Source: Pseudomonas rubra (GTDB taxonomy: Bacteria > Pseudomonadota > Gammaproteobacteria > Pseudomonadales > Pseudomonadaceae). From it: DNA of 64,000 nt. Under the pieces are notes generated by a model, which was not told where the DNA came from, searched no databases, and saw only the letters and a program-made list of their open reading frames with translations. The stretch lies in the NCBI RefSeq assembly GCF_028656935.1, contig NZ_JAMDGZ010000012.1:114128-178127 (forward strand). The letters are read 5' to 3'. Below are positions 28,740-38,002 of this stretch, piece by piece. Made by a program: the position numbers and the translations under genes. How positions within the stretch are numbered: the stretch's first letter is position 1; each line of letters starts with the position of its first letter.

Positions 28740-29204
28740 ATGGCTAACGAAAACGAAATCACCTCCCCGGAGGAGCAGGCGCTGGCCGATGAGTGGGCTG
28801 CGGCCCTGGAAGAAACCGGCGACGCCGGTCAGTCCGACATCGATGCGTTGCTGGCAGCCGACAGTGGCATGCCTGCATCCGACCGCCTGCAAATGGAAGA
28901 ATTCGGCAGCTCGCCGCGCAGCAACGAGCAAGTGACCCTCGATGGTCCGAACCTGGATGTGATTCTGGACATTCCGGTGAGTATTTCCATGGAAGTCGGT
29001 AGCACCGAGATCAACATCCGCAACCTGCTGCAGCTCAACCAGGGTTCGGTGATCGAGCTCGATCGCCTGGCCGGTGAGCCGCTCGACGTTCTGGTCAATG
29101 GCACACTGATCGCTCATGGCGAAGTGGTGGTGGTCAACGAAAAGTTCGGCATTCGCCTGACCGACGTGATCAGCCCAAGCGAACGTATCAAGAAGCTGCG
29201 CTGA
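28740..29204 (+). CDS. fliN: Flagellar motor switch protein FliN
   Basis: A 154-residue C-ring protein. ATG 28740 follows CGAGGA; the TTG at 28722 is less likely. The SpoA domain (about 72-150) reads LDVILDIPVSISMEVGS and INIRNLLQLNQGSVIELDR. The acidic N-terminal extension contains QSDIDALLAADSG (31-43), similar to the FliM CheY-binding peptide. FliN also docks FliH/FliI. Confidence 0.97.
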   Translation: MANENEITSPEEQALADEWAAALEETGDAGQSDIDALLAADSGMPASDRLQMEEFGSSPRSNEQVTLDGPNLDVILDIPVSISMEVGSTEINIRNLLQLNQGSVIELDRLAGEPLDVLVNGTLIAHGEVVVVNEKFGIRLTDVISPSERIKKLR

Positions 29205-29660
29205 GTGAACAGGCTCCTGCGCAATGGCATGACCCTGGCCTGCGGCCTGTACGTGGATGTCGCACTGGCAGCCACCCAGCCGGCGGCTGCGGTTGTGGCG
29301 CCAGCGGCGGCCACTGGTAGCGCGGCGGGGCAGTTGACCCAGCTGGTGTTGGGCTTGCTGCTGGTGCTGGGGCTGATTTTTGTCCTGGCCTGGCTGCTGC
29401 GTCGGCTGCAAAACGCCGCGCCCTGCAGTGGCCAGGTCATCGAGATCCTCGGTACCCGTTCGCTGGGGCCGCGTGATCGGCTTCTGCTGATTCAGGTCGG
29501 CAAGGAGCAGATTCTCATCGGTCATTCCCCGGGCACCATTGAGGCCCTGCATGTCATGGCCGAGCCGATTGAAGTGCCCGCCAGTGCGCGCCAGGCAACA
29601 CCAGAATTCGCCCAACGGCTCCTGGAGCTGATGGGCAAGGATCAGAAGGGACGATCGTGA
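29205..29660 (+). CDS. fliO: Flagellar biosynthetic protein FliO
   Basis: A 151-residue membrane protein that helps assemble the FliP export gate. The GTG directly after the fliN stop gives [14 protein letters not shown] and a signal-like N-terminus; an ATG at 29229 is the alternative. One strong transmembrane segment (about 44-65, [18 protein letters not shown]) and a cytoplasmic domain with [20 protein letters not shown] follow. Overlaps fliP. Confidence 0.88.
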   Translation: MNRLLRNGMTLACGLYVDVALAATQPAAAVVAPAAATGSAAGQLTQLVLGLLLVLGLIFVLAWLLRRLQNAAPCSGQVIEILGTRSLGPRDRLLLIQVGKEQILIGHSPGTIEALHVMAEPIEVPASARQATPEFAQRLLELMGKDQKGRS

Positions 29661-30412
29661 TGGGCGCATTGCGCATGATGTTGACGCTGCTGTTGGTGCT
29701 GGCAGCGCCGATGGCGTTGGCGGCCGATCCGCTGTCGATCCCGGCGATCAGCCTGACCAGTGGGGCGGACGGACAGCAGGAATACTCGGTCAGCCTGCAG
29801 ATCCTGCTGATCATGACGGCGCTGAGCTTCATTCCGGCGTTCGTTGTGCTGATGACCAGCTTTACCCGCATCATTATCGTCTTCTCCATTTTGCGCCAGG
29901 CTCTGGGCCTGCAGCAGACGCCGTCCAACCAGATTCTCAACGGCATGGCGTTGTTTTTGACCTTGTTCATCATGGCGCCGGTGTTCGACCGTATTAACCA
30001 GGAGGCTGTGCAGCCGTACCTGGCTGAGAAGCTCAGTGCCCAGGATGCAATCAGCAAAGCGCAGGTGCCACTGAAGAATTTCATGCTGGCGCAGACCCGC
30101 GAGAGCGACCTGGACCTGTTCATGCGCCTGTCCAAGCGCACTGACATCGCCAGCCCTGATCAGGCGCCGTTGACCATTCTGGTGCCGGCGTTCGTCACCT
30201 CGGAGCTCAAGACTGCGTTCCAGATCGGCTTCATGATCTTCATCCCGTTCCTGATCATCGACCTGGTGGTCGCCAGTGTGCTGATGGCCATGGGTATGAT
30301 GATGCTCTCGCCGCTGATCATTTCGCTGCCCTTCAAGATCATGCTGTTTGTACTGGTCGATGGCTGGGCGCTGATCATGGGTACCTTGGCCGGCAGTTTC
30401 GGCGGCGTCTGA
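29660..30412 (+). CDS. fliP: Flagellar export gate protein FliP
   Basis: A 250-residue export gate subunit with a cleavable signal peptide (to about residue 22, ...AAPMALA) and four transmembrane segments. The family block [21 protein letters not shown] is present in full. ATG 29660 overlaps the fliO stop by one base; GTG 29657 is the alternative. FliP forms the FliPQR pore with FliQ and FliR. Confidence 0.96.
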   Translation: MGALRMMLTLLLVLAAPMALAADPLSIPAISLTSGADGQQEYSVSLQILLIMTALSFIPAFVVLMTSFTRIIIVFSILRQALGLQQTPSNQILNGMALFLTLFIMAPVFDRINQEAVQPYLAEKLSAQDAISKAQVPLKNFMLAQTRESDLDLFMRLSKRTDIASPDQAPLTILVPAFVTSELKTAFQIGFMIFIPFLIIDLVVASVLMAMGMMMLSPLIISLPFKIMLFVLVDGWALIMGTLAGSFGGV

Positions 30413-30433
30413 AGCCGCGAGGAGAAGTAGTCC

Positions 30434-30703
30434 ATGACCCCGGAAGTGGCTGTCGACCTGTTTCGTGATGCGTTGTGGCTGACCACCCTGATGGTTGCCA
30501 TCCTGGTGGTGCCGAGCCTGCTGGTGGGCCTGGTGGTGGCCATGTTTCAGGCTGCCACGCAGATCAACGAACAGACCCTGAGCTTTTTGCCGCGCCTGCT
30601 GGTGATGCTGGTGACCCTGATTGTGGTCGGGCCTTGGCTGGTGCAGAAGTTCATGGAATACATCCTGTCGTTGTACGGCAGTATTCCGCAGTTGATCGGC
30701 TGA
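30434..30703 (+). CDS. fliQ: Flagellar export gate protein FliQ
   Basis: An 89-residue protein with two transmembrane hairpin helices and the family block MFQAATQINEQTLSFLPRL. AGGAG ribosome site upstream. Part of the FliPQR pore. Confidence 0.97.
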   Translation: MTPEVAVDLFRDALWLTTLMVAILVVPSLLVGLVVAMFQAATQINEQTLSFLPRLLVMLVTLIVVGPWLVQKFMEYILSLYGSIPQLIG

Positions 30704-30710
30704 GTCGGTC

Positions 30711-31487
30711 ATGCTTGAGCTTACCGATGCGCAGATCGGTGCCTGGGTGGCCAGTTTCATCCTGCCGCTGATTCGCGTCACTGCGGTGGTGATGACCATG
30801 CCGATATTTGGTACCACCCTGTTGCCGGCGCGTATTCGCCTGTACTTCGCCCTGGCAATCACGGTAGTGATCGTGCCGGGATTGCCGCCGATGCCAGTGG
30901 TCGAAGCGCTGGATCTCAGGGCGATGTTGCTGGTGGCTGAGCAGATCATCATCGGTGCTGTGTTCGGTATGGCGCTGCAGCTGTTCTTCCAGATATTCGT
31001 GATTGCCGGGCAAATCGTCGCGATCCAGATGGGCATGGCGTTCGCCTCCATGGTCGACCCGGCTAACGGCGTCAGTACGGCGGTAATCAGTCAGTTCCTG
31101 ACCATGCTGGTCACCTTGCTGTTCCTTGCCATCAATGGCCATCTGGTGGTTTTTGAAGTGCTGACCGAGAGCTTCACCACATTGCCAGTGGGCGGCGGTG
31201 TGCTGGTCAATCATTTCTGGGACCTGGCCGGGCGCCTTGGTTGGGTGCTGGGTGCGGCCTTGCTGCTTGTGTTGCCGGCGATCACCGCGTTGCTGGTGGT
31301 CAACATCGCTTTTGGCGTCATGACTCGGGCGGCGCCGCAGTTGAACATCTTCTCCATTGGTTTTCCTCTGACTCTGGTGCTGGGTCTGGTGATTTTCTGG
31401 ATCACACTGGCCGATATTCTTCCTCACTATCAGTCGCTGGCCTCTGAGGCCCTGCAGTGGCTGCGTGAGCTGGCGCGGGCGAGCTGA
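30711..31487 (+). CDS. fliR: Flagellar export gate protein FliR
   Basis: A 258-residue inner membrane protein with about six hydrophobic segments and the family block GMAFASMVDPANGVSTAVI. It caps the FliPQR assembly. Only 7 bp after fliQ and 2 bp before flhB. Confidence 0.96.
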   Translation: MLELTDAQIGAWVASFILPLIRVTAVVMTMPIFGTTLLPARIRLYFALAITVVIVPGLPPMPVVEALDLRAMLLVAEQIIIGAVFGMALQLFFQIFVIAGQIVAIQMGMAFASMVDPANGVSTAVISQFLTMLVTLLFLAINGHLVVFEVLTESFTTLPVGGGVLVNHFWDLAGRLGWVLGAALLLVLPAITALLVVNIAFGVMTRAAPQLNIFSIGFPLTLVLGLVIFWITLADILPHYQSLASEALQWLRELARAS

Positions 31488-31489
31488 GC

Positions 31490-32626
31490 ATGGCAGAGAG
31501 CGAAAGCGGTCAGGACAAGACAGAAGACCCCACCGAGAAACGCAAGAAGGACGCTCGCGAGAAGGGCGAGATTGCGCGTTCCAAAGAGCTCAATACTGTG
31601 GCGGTGACCCTGGCGGGTGCCGGTGCGCTGTTGGTCTTTGGCGGTGGTCTGGCGCAAACCTTGATGGAGTTGATGCGCATCAACTTCACCTTGTCGCGTG
31701 AGGTGCTCATTGATGAGCGCTCCATGAGCATCTTTCTCATGGCCTCCGGCAAGATGGCGCTGCTGGCTACCCAGCCAGTGCTGTTGGTGTTACTGCTCGC
31801 AGCGATTATCGGTCCGGTTTCGCTGGGCGGCTTCTTGTTTTCCAGTAGCTCCCTGGCGCCGAAATTCAGTCGGATGAACCCGCTTTCGGGGATCAAGCGG
31901 ATGTTCTCGGCCAATGCCTTGTCCGAGTTGCTCAAGGCGTTGGCCAAATTCTTCATGATTCTTATCGTTGCCCTGGCGGTGCTTTCAGCCGATCGTGATG
32001 ATTTACTGGCAATTGCCAACGAGCCGCTGGAGCAGGCGGTCATCCATAGTGTGCAGGTGGTTGGCTGGAGTGCGTTGTGGATGGCTGCGGGGCTGTTGCT
32101 GATTGCCGCGGTGGATGTGCCGCTTCAGCTCTGGCAGGCGCACAAGAAGCTGTTGATGACCAAGCAGGAGGTGCGTGACGAGTACAAAGACTCCGAGGGC
32201 AAGCCCGAGGTCAAGCAGCGTATCCGTCAGTTGCAGCGTGAAGCCTCGCAGCGGCGAATGATGGCAGCGATCCCGGAGGCGGATGTCATTATCACCAACC
32301 CGACCCACTATGCCGTGGCGCTCAAGTACGATCCGCAGAAGGGCTCGGCGCCGCTGCTGCTGGCCAAGGGCGCCGATTTCATCGCCCTGAAAATTCGCGA
32401 GATTGCCAACGAGCACAAGATCCAGGTGCTCGAATCGCCGGCACTGGCGCGCTCGATCTACTATTCCACCGAGCTTGAAGAAGAGATTCCTGCCGGTTTG
32501 TACCTGGCGGTGGCCCAGGTGCTGGCCTATGTCTATCAGATCCGCCAGTACCGCGCCGGCAAGGGCAAACCCCCGGAACCGCTCAAGGATCTGCCGATTC
32601 CGCCAGATTTGCGGCGCGACTCCTGA
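31490..32626 (+). CDS. flhB: Flagellar export switch protein FlhB
   Basis: A 378-residue protein with N-terminal basic segment, four transmembrane helices (about 35-210) and a cytoplasmic domain. The autocleavage motif NPTH is at 270-273 with the usual YAVALKYD after it. Cleavage there lets FliK switch export specificity. Last gene before the REP fragment and the flhA promoter. Confidence 0.97.
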   Translation: MAESESGQDKTEDPTEKRKKDAREKGEIARSKELNTVAVTLAGAGALLVFGGGLAQTLMELMRINFTLSREVLIDERSMSIFLMASGKMALLATQPVLLVLLLAAIIGPVSLGGFLFSSSSLAPKFSRMNPLSGIKRMFSANALSELLKALAKFFMILIVALAVLSADRDDLLAIANEPLEQAVIHSVQVVGWSALWMAAGLLLIAAVDVPLQLWQAHKKLLMTKQEVRDEYKDSEGKPEVKQRIRQLQREASQRRMMAAIPEADVIITNPTHYAVALKYDPQKGSAPLLLAKGADFIALKIREIANEHKIQVLESPALARSIYYSTELEEEIPAGLYLAVAQVLAYVYQIRQYRAGKGKPPEPLKDLPIPPDLRRDS

Positions 32627-32630
32627 GGCT

Positions 32631-32669
32631 GTGGGAGCGGCGGTGCGACGACTCGACTTGCCCCGCGAT
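32631..32669. repeat. REP-like fragment before flhA
   Basis: GTGGGAGCGG...CTTGCCCCGCGA resembles the ends of the REP found elsewhere in the window, with an unrelated middle. A divergent REP variant. Confidence 0.5.
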
Positions 32670-32692
32670 GAGATGTGCGCCAATCCCAAAGT

Positions 32693-32708
32693 TGGAAAGC
32701 TTCTTGCA
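32693..32708 (+). promoter_or_regulatory. Sigma54 promoter of flhA
   Basis: TTGGAAAGCTTCTTGCA: GG-N10-GC spacing and a perfect TTGCA -12 element, about 60 bp before the flhA GTG. Confidence 0.85.
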
Positions 32709-32768
32709 AAGGCAGCGCTGCGCGCCCAAAACGCGTCAAAGTTTTGCTTGAGCTAACGAGGAATACCG

Positions 32769-34898
32769 GTGGATCGCTCTCAGTTAATCAACAGTGCCCG
32801 TAGCAACCTGGTCGGTCTAGGCCGGGGTAACCTGGGTGTGCCGCTGTTGCTGCTGGTGATGCTGGCAATGATGATGTTGCCGATCCCGCCGTTCCTGCTC
32901 GACGTGTTCTTCACCTTCAACATCGCCTTGTCTATCGTGGTCCTGCTGGTCTGCGTCTACGCCTTGCGTCCGCTCGACTTTGCCGCGTTTCCGACCATCC
33001 TGCTGGTGGCGACACTGTTGCGCCTGGCCCTCAACGTGGCTTCCACGCGGGTGGTGATGCTCCATGGTCATGACGGCCACGAGGCCGCTGGTAAGGTGAT
33101 CCAGGCCTTCGGTGAGGTGGTGATCGGCGGTAACTATGTGGTCGGTATCGTGGTGTTCGCGATCCTGATGATCATCAACTTCGTGGTGGTAACCAAAGGT
33201 GCCGGGCGGATTTCCGAGGTGAGCGCACGCTTTACCCTCGACGCCATGCCCGGCAAGCAGATGGCCATCGACGCCGACCTCAATGCCGGGCTGATCGATC
33301 AGGCTCAGGCCAAGGCGCGCCGCGCCGAGGTGGCCGGCGAGGCCGAGTTCTATGGCTCGATGGACGGTGCCAGCAAATTCGTTCGCGGCGACGCCATCGC
33401 CGGCCTGTTGATCCTGTTCATCAACCTGATCGGCGGCATGGCGGTCGGTATTTTCCAGCACAACATGACCTTTGGCGACGCTGGCAAGGTGTACGCCCTG
33501 TTGACCATTGGTGACGGTTTGGTGGCGCAGTTGCCATCGCTGTTGCTGTCCACTGCCGCAGCGATCATGGTCACCCGTGCCTCGGGCTCCGAGGACATGG
33601 GCAATCAGATCAACCGGCAGATGTTCGACTCGCCCAAGGCCCTGGCGGTGTCCGCTGGCATTATGATCGTTATGGGCCTGGTGCCAGGCATGCCGCACTT
33701 TGCCTTCTTGAGCCTTGGTCTGGTGGCTGCGGGCGGTGCTTACCTGGTCTGGCGCAAGCAGAACCAGGTCAAGGTCAAGGCCTTGGCGGAAGTCCAGCGC
33801 CAGCAGGATTTGCTGCCATCGCCGCAACGGGCCATGGAAACCAAGGAGCTGGGCTGGGATGACGTCACCCCGATCGACATGATCGGCCTGGAAGTCGGCT
33901 ATCGCCTGATTCCGCTGGTGGATCGCAACCAGGGTGGGCAGTTGCTTGCGCGGATCAAGGGTGTGCGCAAGAAGCTGTCCCAGGACCTGGGCTTTCTCAT
34001 GCCCACGGTACATATTCGCGATAACCTTGATCTGGCGCCGAGCGCCTACCGCTTGACACTGATGGGGGTGATCCTGGCCGAAGCCGAGATTTACCCCGAT
34101 CGTGAGCTGGCGATCAACCCGGGGCAAGTGTTCGGCACCCTCAACGGCATTGCCGCCCGCGATCCGGCCTTTGGTCTTGAGGCGGTGTGGGTTGACGTCA
34201 ATCAGCGCAGCCAGGCGCAGTCGCTGGGCTACACGGTGGTCGATGCCAGTACCGTGGTCGCCACGCACCTCAACCAGATCCTGCACAAGCATTGTCACGA
34301 GCTGATCGGCCACGAAGAAGTGCAGCAATTGCTGCAAGTGCTGGCCAAAGCCTCGCCCAAGCTTGCCGAAGAGCTGGTGCCAGGCGTCATTTCGTTGTCG
34401 GGGTTGCTCAAGGTCCTGCAGGCGCTGCTCTCTGAACAAGTTCCGGTGCGCGACATTCGCAGTATTGCCGAAGCCATCGCCAACAACCCGGGCAAGAGTC
34501 AAGATACCGCCGCGCTGGTGGCGGTGGTGCGCGTCGGATTGTGTCGCGCAATCGTGCAAAGCATTGTCGGCGTTGAGTCCGAGCTGCCTGTCATCACCCT
34601 TGAGCCAAGATTGGAACAGATTTTGCTCAATAGTTTGCAAAGGGCTGGGCAAGGCCAGGAAGATGGTGTTCTTCTTGAGCCGAGCATGGCCGAAAAGCTT
34701 CAGCGTTCGTTGATCGAAGCCGCCCAGCGTCAGGAGATGCAAGGGCAGCCGGCGATCCTCCTGGTCGCAGGACCGGTACGAGCCATGCTGTCGCGCTTCG
34801 GTCGCCTGGCTGTACCGAATTTGCATGTTTTGGCGTATCAGGAAATACCTGACAACAAGCAAGTTACCATCGTCGCCACAGTGGGCCCGAACGGCTGA
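32769..34898 (+). CDS. flhA: Flagellar export protein FlhA
   Basis: A 709-residue inner membrane export protein. The GTG start follows ACGAGGA. About eight transmembrane helices lie in the first 330 residues, including the FHIPEP signature region (GRISEVSARFTLDAMPGKQM). The large cytoplasmic domain (about 360-709) forms the nonameric ring that docks substrates and chaperones. Confidence 0.97.
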   Translation: MDRSQLINSARSNLVGLGRGNLGVPLLLLVMLAMMMLPIPPFLLDVFFTFNIALSIVVLLVCVYALRPLDFAAFPTILLVATLLRLALNVASTRVVMLHGHDGHEAAGKVIQAFGEVVIGGNYVVGIVVFAILMIINFVVVTKGAGRISEVSARFTLDAMPGKQMAIDADLNAGLIDQAQAKARRAEVAGEAEFYGSMDGASKFVRGDAIAGLLILFINLIGGMAVGIFQHNMTFGDAGKVYALLTIGDGLVAQLPSLLLSTAAAIMVTRASGSEDMGNQINRQMFDSPKALAVSAGIMIVMGLVPGMPHFAFLSLGLVAAGGAYLVWRKQNQVKVKALAEVQRQQDLLPSPQRAMETKELGWDDVTPIDMIGLEVGYRLIPLVDRNQGGQLLARIKGVRKKLSQDLGFLMPTVHIRDNLDLAPSAYRLTLMGVILAEAEIYPDRELAINPGQVFGTLNGIAARDPAFGLEAVWVDVNQRSQAQSLGYTVVDASTVVATHLNQILHKHCHELIGHEEVQQLLQVLAKASPKLAEELVPGVISLSGLLKVLQALLSEQVPVRDIRSIAEAIANNPGKSQDTAALVAVVRVGLCRAIVQSIVGVESELPVITLEPRLEQILLNSLQRAGQGQEDGVLLEPSMAEKLQRSLIEAAQRQEMQGQPAILLVAGPVRAMLSRFGRLAVPNLHVLAYQEIPDNKQVTIVATVGPNG

Positions 34899-34909
34899 GG
34901 TAGTGGGTT

Positions 34910-36220
34910 ATGCAAGTTAAGCGTTTTTTCGCCGCCGATATGCGTCAGGCCATGAAGCTGGTTCGAGATGAGCTGGGCGCCGAAGCCGCCATCATCGGCA
35001 ACCGCCGGATTGCTGGCGGTGTCGAGCTGACGGCTGCGCTGGACTATAAGCTGTCCGCCCTGGCGCCGCGGGTGCCGAATATCGAGCTCGAAGACGAGTT
35101 GCGCAAGACCCAGTCGCGCATCGTTACCGCCCAGGCGGAGCTGAGCACCCGCAGCGAGAGCGAGGACGCCAACCGTCAGCTGTTCGCCGGGCTGCCGTTG
35201 ACCGCTTCCGAGCCGCTGGTAGATCCTGAGGTTGAAGCACCGCTGGCGCCGGCGGCACCGGTTGCCGCGCCGATTGATCAGCGCTTGTTCGACTCGATGC
35301 GTTCGGAACTGTCGGGCCTGCGTGAGCTGCTTGAAGTGCAGCTCGGTTCGCTGGCCTGGAGCCAGTTGCAAGGAAACAAGCCGCAGCAGGCCAATCTCTG
35401 GCGGCGCCTGCAGCGCATTGGCCTGTCCGGGCCAATTGCCCGTGAGCTGCTCGATCTTACGACCGGTATCGAAGAGCCTCGGCAAGCCTGGCGCATGCTG
35501 CTGGCCCATCTGGCGCGGATGATTCAGGTGCCGGAAATCGAACCGATTGAAGAAGGCGGTGTCATTGCCATGGTCGGTCCGGCCGGCATGGGCAAGACCA
35601 CCACCCTGGCCAAACTGGCTGCGCGCTACGTGCTCAAGTACGGTGCGCACAACTTGGCCCTTGTGAGCATGGACAGTTTCCGTATCGGTGCCCAGGAGCA
35701 ACTCAAGACCCTGGGGCGGATCCTCAATGTCTCGGTCACTCATGTCGATCCGGGTCAGTCGCTGGCCCAGGCGCTCGACCCGCTGCTGCGCAAGCGCGTG
35801 GTACTGATCGACACCGCTGGCCTGCAAGCCAGTGACCCGGCCTTGCGTATGCAGCTCGAAACCCTTGCCGGGCGCGGGATTCAGGCCAAGAATTATCTGG
35901 TACTGGCAACCACCAGCCAGAAGCAGGTGCTGACCGCCGCCTACCACAGCTACAAGCGCTGTGGTCTGGCCGGTTGCATCCTGACCAAGCTAGATGAAAC
36001 CGCCAGCCTCGGCGAAGTATTGAGCCTGGCAATCAGTCATGAACTGCCTGTGGCCTATCTTACCGATGGCCCGCGCATTCCTGACGACCTGCACCTGCCG
36101 CGCCGGCACCAGTTGGTCAGCCGCGCAGTGAGCGTGCAGATGCAGGACGAGCCCAGCGAAGAGGCCATGGCCGACATGTTCGCTGATCTCTACCACAGCC
36201 CTGGCAAACGCGTGGGCTGA
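34910..36220 (+). CDS. flhF: Flagellar GTPase FlhF (polar placement)
   Basis: A 436-residue SRP-type GTPase. A B domain with the MQVKRFFAADMRQAM start precedes the NG domain, whose P-loop is GPAGMGKTTT (about 223-232), followed by DTAGLQ (about 300-305) and TKLDE. FlhF marks the pole where the flagellum is built. Starts 12 bp after flhA. Confidence 0.97.
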   Translation: MQVKRFFAADMRQAMKLVRDELGAEAAIIGNRRIAGGVELTAALDYKLSALAPRVPNIELEDELRKTQSRIVTAQAELSTRSESEDANRQLFAGLPLTASEPLVDPEVEAPLAPAAPVAAPIDQRLFDSMRSELSGLRELLEVQLGSLAWSQLQGNKPQQANLWRRLQRIGLSGPIARELLDLTTGIEEPRQAWRMLLAHLARMIQVPEIEPIEEGGVIAMVGPAGMGKTTTLAKLAARYVLKYGAHNLALVSMDSFRIGAQEQLKTLGRILNVSVTHVDPGQSLAQALDPLLRKRVVLIDTAGLQASDPALRMQLETLAGRGIQAKNYLVLATTSQKQVLTAAYHSYKRCGLAGCILTKLDETASLGEVLSLAISHELPVAYLTDGPRIPDDLHLPRRHQLVSRAVSVQMQDEPSEEAMADMFADLYHSPGKRVG

Positions 36221-36227
36221 GGTGAAT

Positions 36228-36317
36228 ATGAATACGTTGCAAAGTACCTACATCAATGGTCTGCCAGGCATTTTTCAGGTGTTGAAAGCGCAGCCCAGTC
36301 ATGTGGCCTCGGTCTAA
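36228..36317 (+). CDS. Possible small protein between flhF and fleN (29 aa)
   Basis: ATG to TAA, 30 codons. The peptide starts MNTLQSTYINGLPG and ends ...QPSHVASV. A GAGGTG lies five bases before the ATG, better than the ribosome site of fleN itself. It fills most of the 120-bp flhF-fleN gap. No known family is recognised. It could be a real small protein, a leader that couples translation into fleN, or chance. Confidence 0.4.
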   Translation: MNTLQSTYINGLPGIFQVLKAQPSHVASV

Positions 36318-36340
36318 GTAAGACAAGGTAAAGAACAAAC

Positions 36341-37174
36341 ATGGGTAGCATGCATCCCGTACAGGTGATCGCCGTGACCGGTGGCAAAGGTGGCGTCGGC
36401 AAGACTAACGTGTCAGTGAACCTGTCGCTGGCGCTGGCTGAGCTTGGCCGTCGGGTCATGCTGCTGGACGCCGACCTGGGCCTGGCCAACGTCGACGTGC
36501 TGCTGGGCCTGACGCCCAAACGTACCCTGGCCGACGTCATCGAAGGCCGCTGCGAGCTGCGCGAAGTACTGCTGCAGGGCCCCGGTGGCGTGCGCATCGT
36601 GCCGGCGGCTTCGGGTACGCAAAGCATGGTGCACCTGGCGCCGGCGCAGCATGCCGGGCTGATCCAGGCCTTCAGCGAGATCGGCGACAACCTCGATGTG
36701 CTGGTGATCGACACCGCTGCGGGTATCGGTGACTCGGTAGTCAGTTTTGTCCGCGCCGCCCAGGAAGTGTTGCTGGTGGTGTGCGACGAGCCCACCTCGA
36801 TCACCGATGCCTATGCCCTGATCAAGCTGCTCAATCGCGATTACGGCATGAACCGCTTCCGCGTCCTGGCAAACATGGCTCAGAGCCCTCAAGAGGGGCG
36901 CAACCTGTTCGCCAAGTTGACCAAGGTCACTGATCGCTTTCTGGATGTCGCCCTACAATACGTCGGTGCGGTGCCTTACGACGAATGCGTGCGCAAGGCG
37001 GTGCAGAAGCAGCGTGCAGTCTATGAAGCCTTCCCGCGTTCCAAGTGCGCGCTGGCATTCAAGGCCATTGCCCAGAAGGTCGACACCTGGCCGCTGCCTG
37101 CCAACCCACGGGGTCACCTGGAGTTCTTCGTCGAGCGCCTGGTGCAACCGACGAGTGCGGGTCCGGTGCTATGA
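36341..37174 (+). CDS. fleN: Flagellar number regulator FleN (FlhG)
   Basis: A 277-residue MinD/ParA-type ATPase. The deviant Walker A is TGGKGGVGKTN (13-23), followed by LLDADLGLANVD and DTAAGIGD. In P. aeruginosa FleN binds FleQ and blocks its ATPase, keeping one polar flagellum. A short N-terminus precedes the Walker block (MGSMHPVQVIAV). Its stop overlaps the fliA start. Confidence 0.97.
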   Translation: MGSMHPVQVIAVTGGKGGVGKTNVSVNLSLALAELGRRVMLLDADLGLANVDVLLGLTPKRTLADVIEGRCELREVLLQGPGGVRIVPAASGTQSMVHLAPAQHAGLIQAFSEIGDNLDVLVIDTAAGIGDSVVSFVRAAQEVLLVVCDEPTSITDAYALIKLLNRDYGMNRFRVLANMAQSPQEGRNLFAKLTKVTDRFLDVALQYVGAVPYDECVRKAVQKQRAVYEAFPRSKCALAFKAIAQKVDTWPLPANPRGHLEFFVERLVQPTSAGPVL

Positions 37175-37911
37175 ACGCCAGCGGTTATCGGATGTACAGC
37201 AAGGCCTCGCGTGACGCCCAGTACGAGTTGATCGAGCGTTACGCGCCGTTGGTCAAACGCATCGCCTACCACTTGCTGGCGCGTCTGCCGGCCAGTGTTC
37301 AGGTCGAAGATCTGATCCAGGCCGGGATGATCGGCTTGCTCGAAGTCGCCAACAAGTACGATGCGAGCAAAGGTGCCAGTTTCGAGACCTATGCCGGCAT
37401 CCGTATTCGCGGGGCGATGCTCGATGAAGTGCGCAAGGGCGATTGGGCGCCGCGTTCGGTACACCGCAATACCCGCATGGTCAGTGACGCGATTCGTGCA
37501 ATTGAAGCAAAAACCGGCCGTGACGCTAAAGATCACGAGGTTGCTGCCGAACTTCAATTGAGTCTCGATGATTATTACGGGATTTTGAATGACACCCTGG
37601 GCAGCCGCCTGTTCAGTTTCGACGACCTGCTGCAGGACGGCGAACATGAAGGTCTGCACGAGGGAGGTGCCAGTTCCCAGCTCGAGCCTTCGCGCGATCT
37701 GGAAGACGAGCGTTTTCAGGCAGCCTTGGCCGATGCCATTGCCAACCTGCCCGAACGCGAGCGTCTGGTGCTGGCGCTGTACTACGACGAAGAGCTCAAC
37801 CTCAAGGAGATCGGTGAGGTCCTGGGGGTGAGCGAATCGCGCGTCAGCCAGCTGCACAGCCAGTGCGCGGCACGTTTGCGTGGTCGCCTGGGGGAATGGT
37901 GGGCGCGTTGA
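37171..37911 (+). CDS. fliA: Flagellar sigma factor FliA (sigma28)
   Basis: A 246-residue sigma70-family factor. ATG 37171 overlaps the fleN stop (ATGA). Region 2 includes DLIQAGMIGLLEVANKYD and ETYAGIRIRGAMLDEVR. Region 4 near the C-terminus has ERLVLALYYDEELNLKEIGEVLGVSE in two parts and an SRVSQLHSQ helix. It directs fliC and other late genes and is held by FlgM. Confidence 0.98.
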   Translation: MNASGYRMYSKASRDAQYELIERYAPLVKRIAYHLLARLPASVQVEDLIQAGMIGLLEVANKYDASKGASFETYAGIRIRGAMLDEVRKGDWAPRSVHRNTRMVSDAIRAIEAKTGRDAKDHEVAAELQLSLDDYYGILNDTLGSRLFSFDDLLQDGEHEGLHEGGASSQLEPSRDLEDERFQAALADAIANLPERERLVLALYYDEELNLKEIGEVLGVSESRVSQLHSQCAARLRGRLGEWWAR

Positions 37912-38002
37912 ACACCGGTTCAATGCAGTCGTGAAATGCAGTACCGAATTGATTGAATGCGCGTTCCGCGCTGAACGCGTTAAAGACTGCTTGGAGGTCT
38001 AA

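Noticed and set aside
34918..34944. Sigma28-like sequence TAAG-N12-GCCGATAT
   Set aside because: It lies inside the first codons of flhF, has wrong spacing and faces no gene start; probably chance from coding sequence.
37045..37170. Extended FliA start within fleN
   Set aside because: The extension translates fleN in another frame; the ATG at 37171 matches family N-termini.
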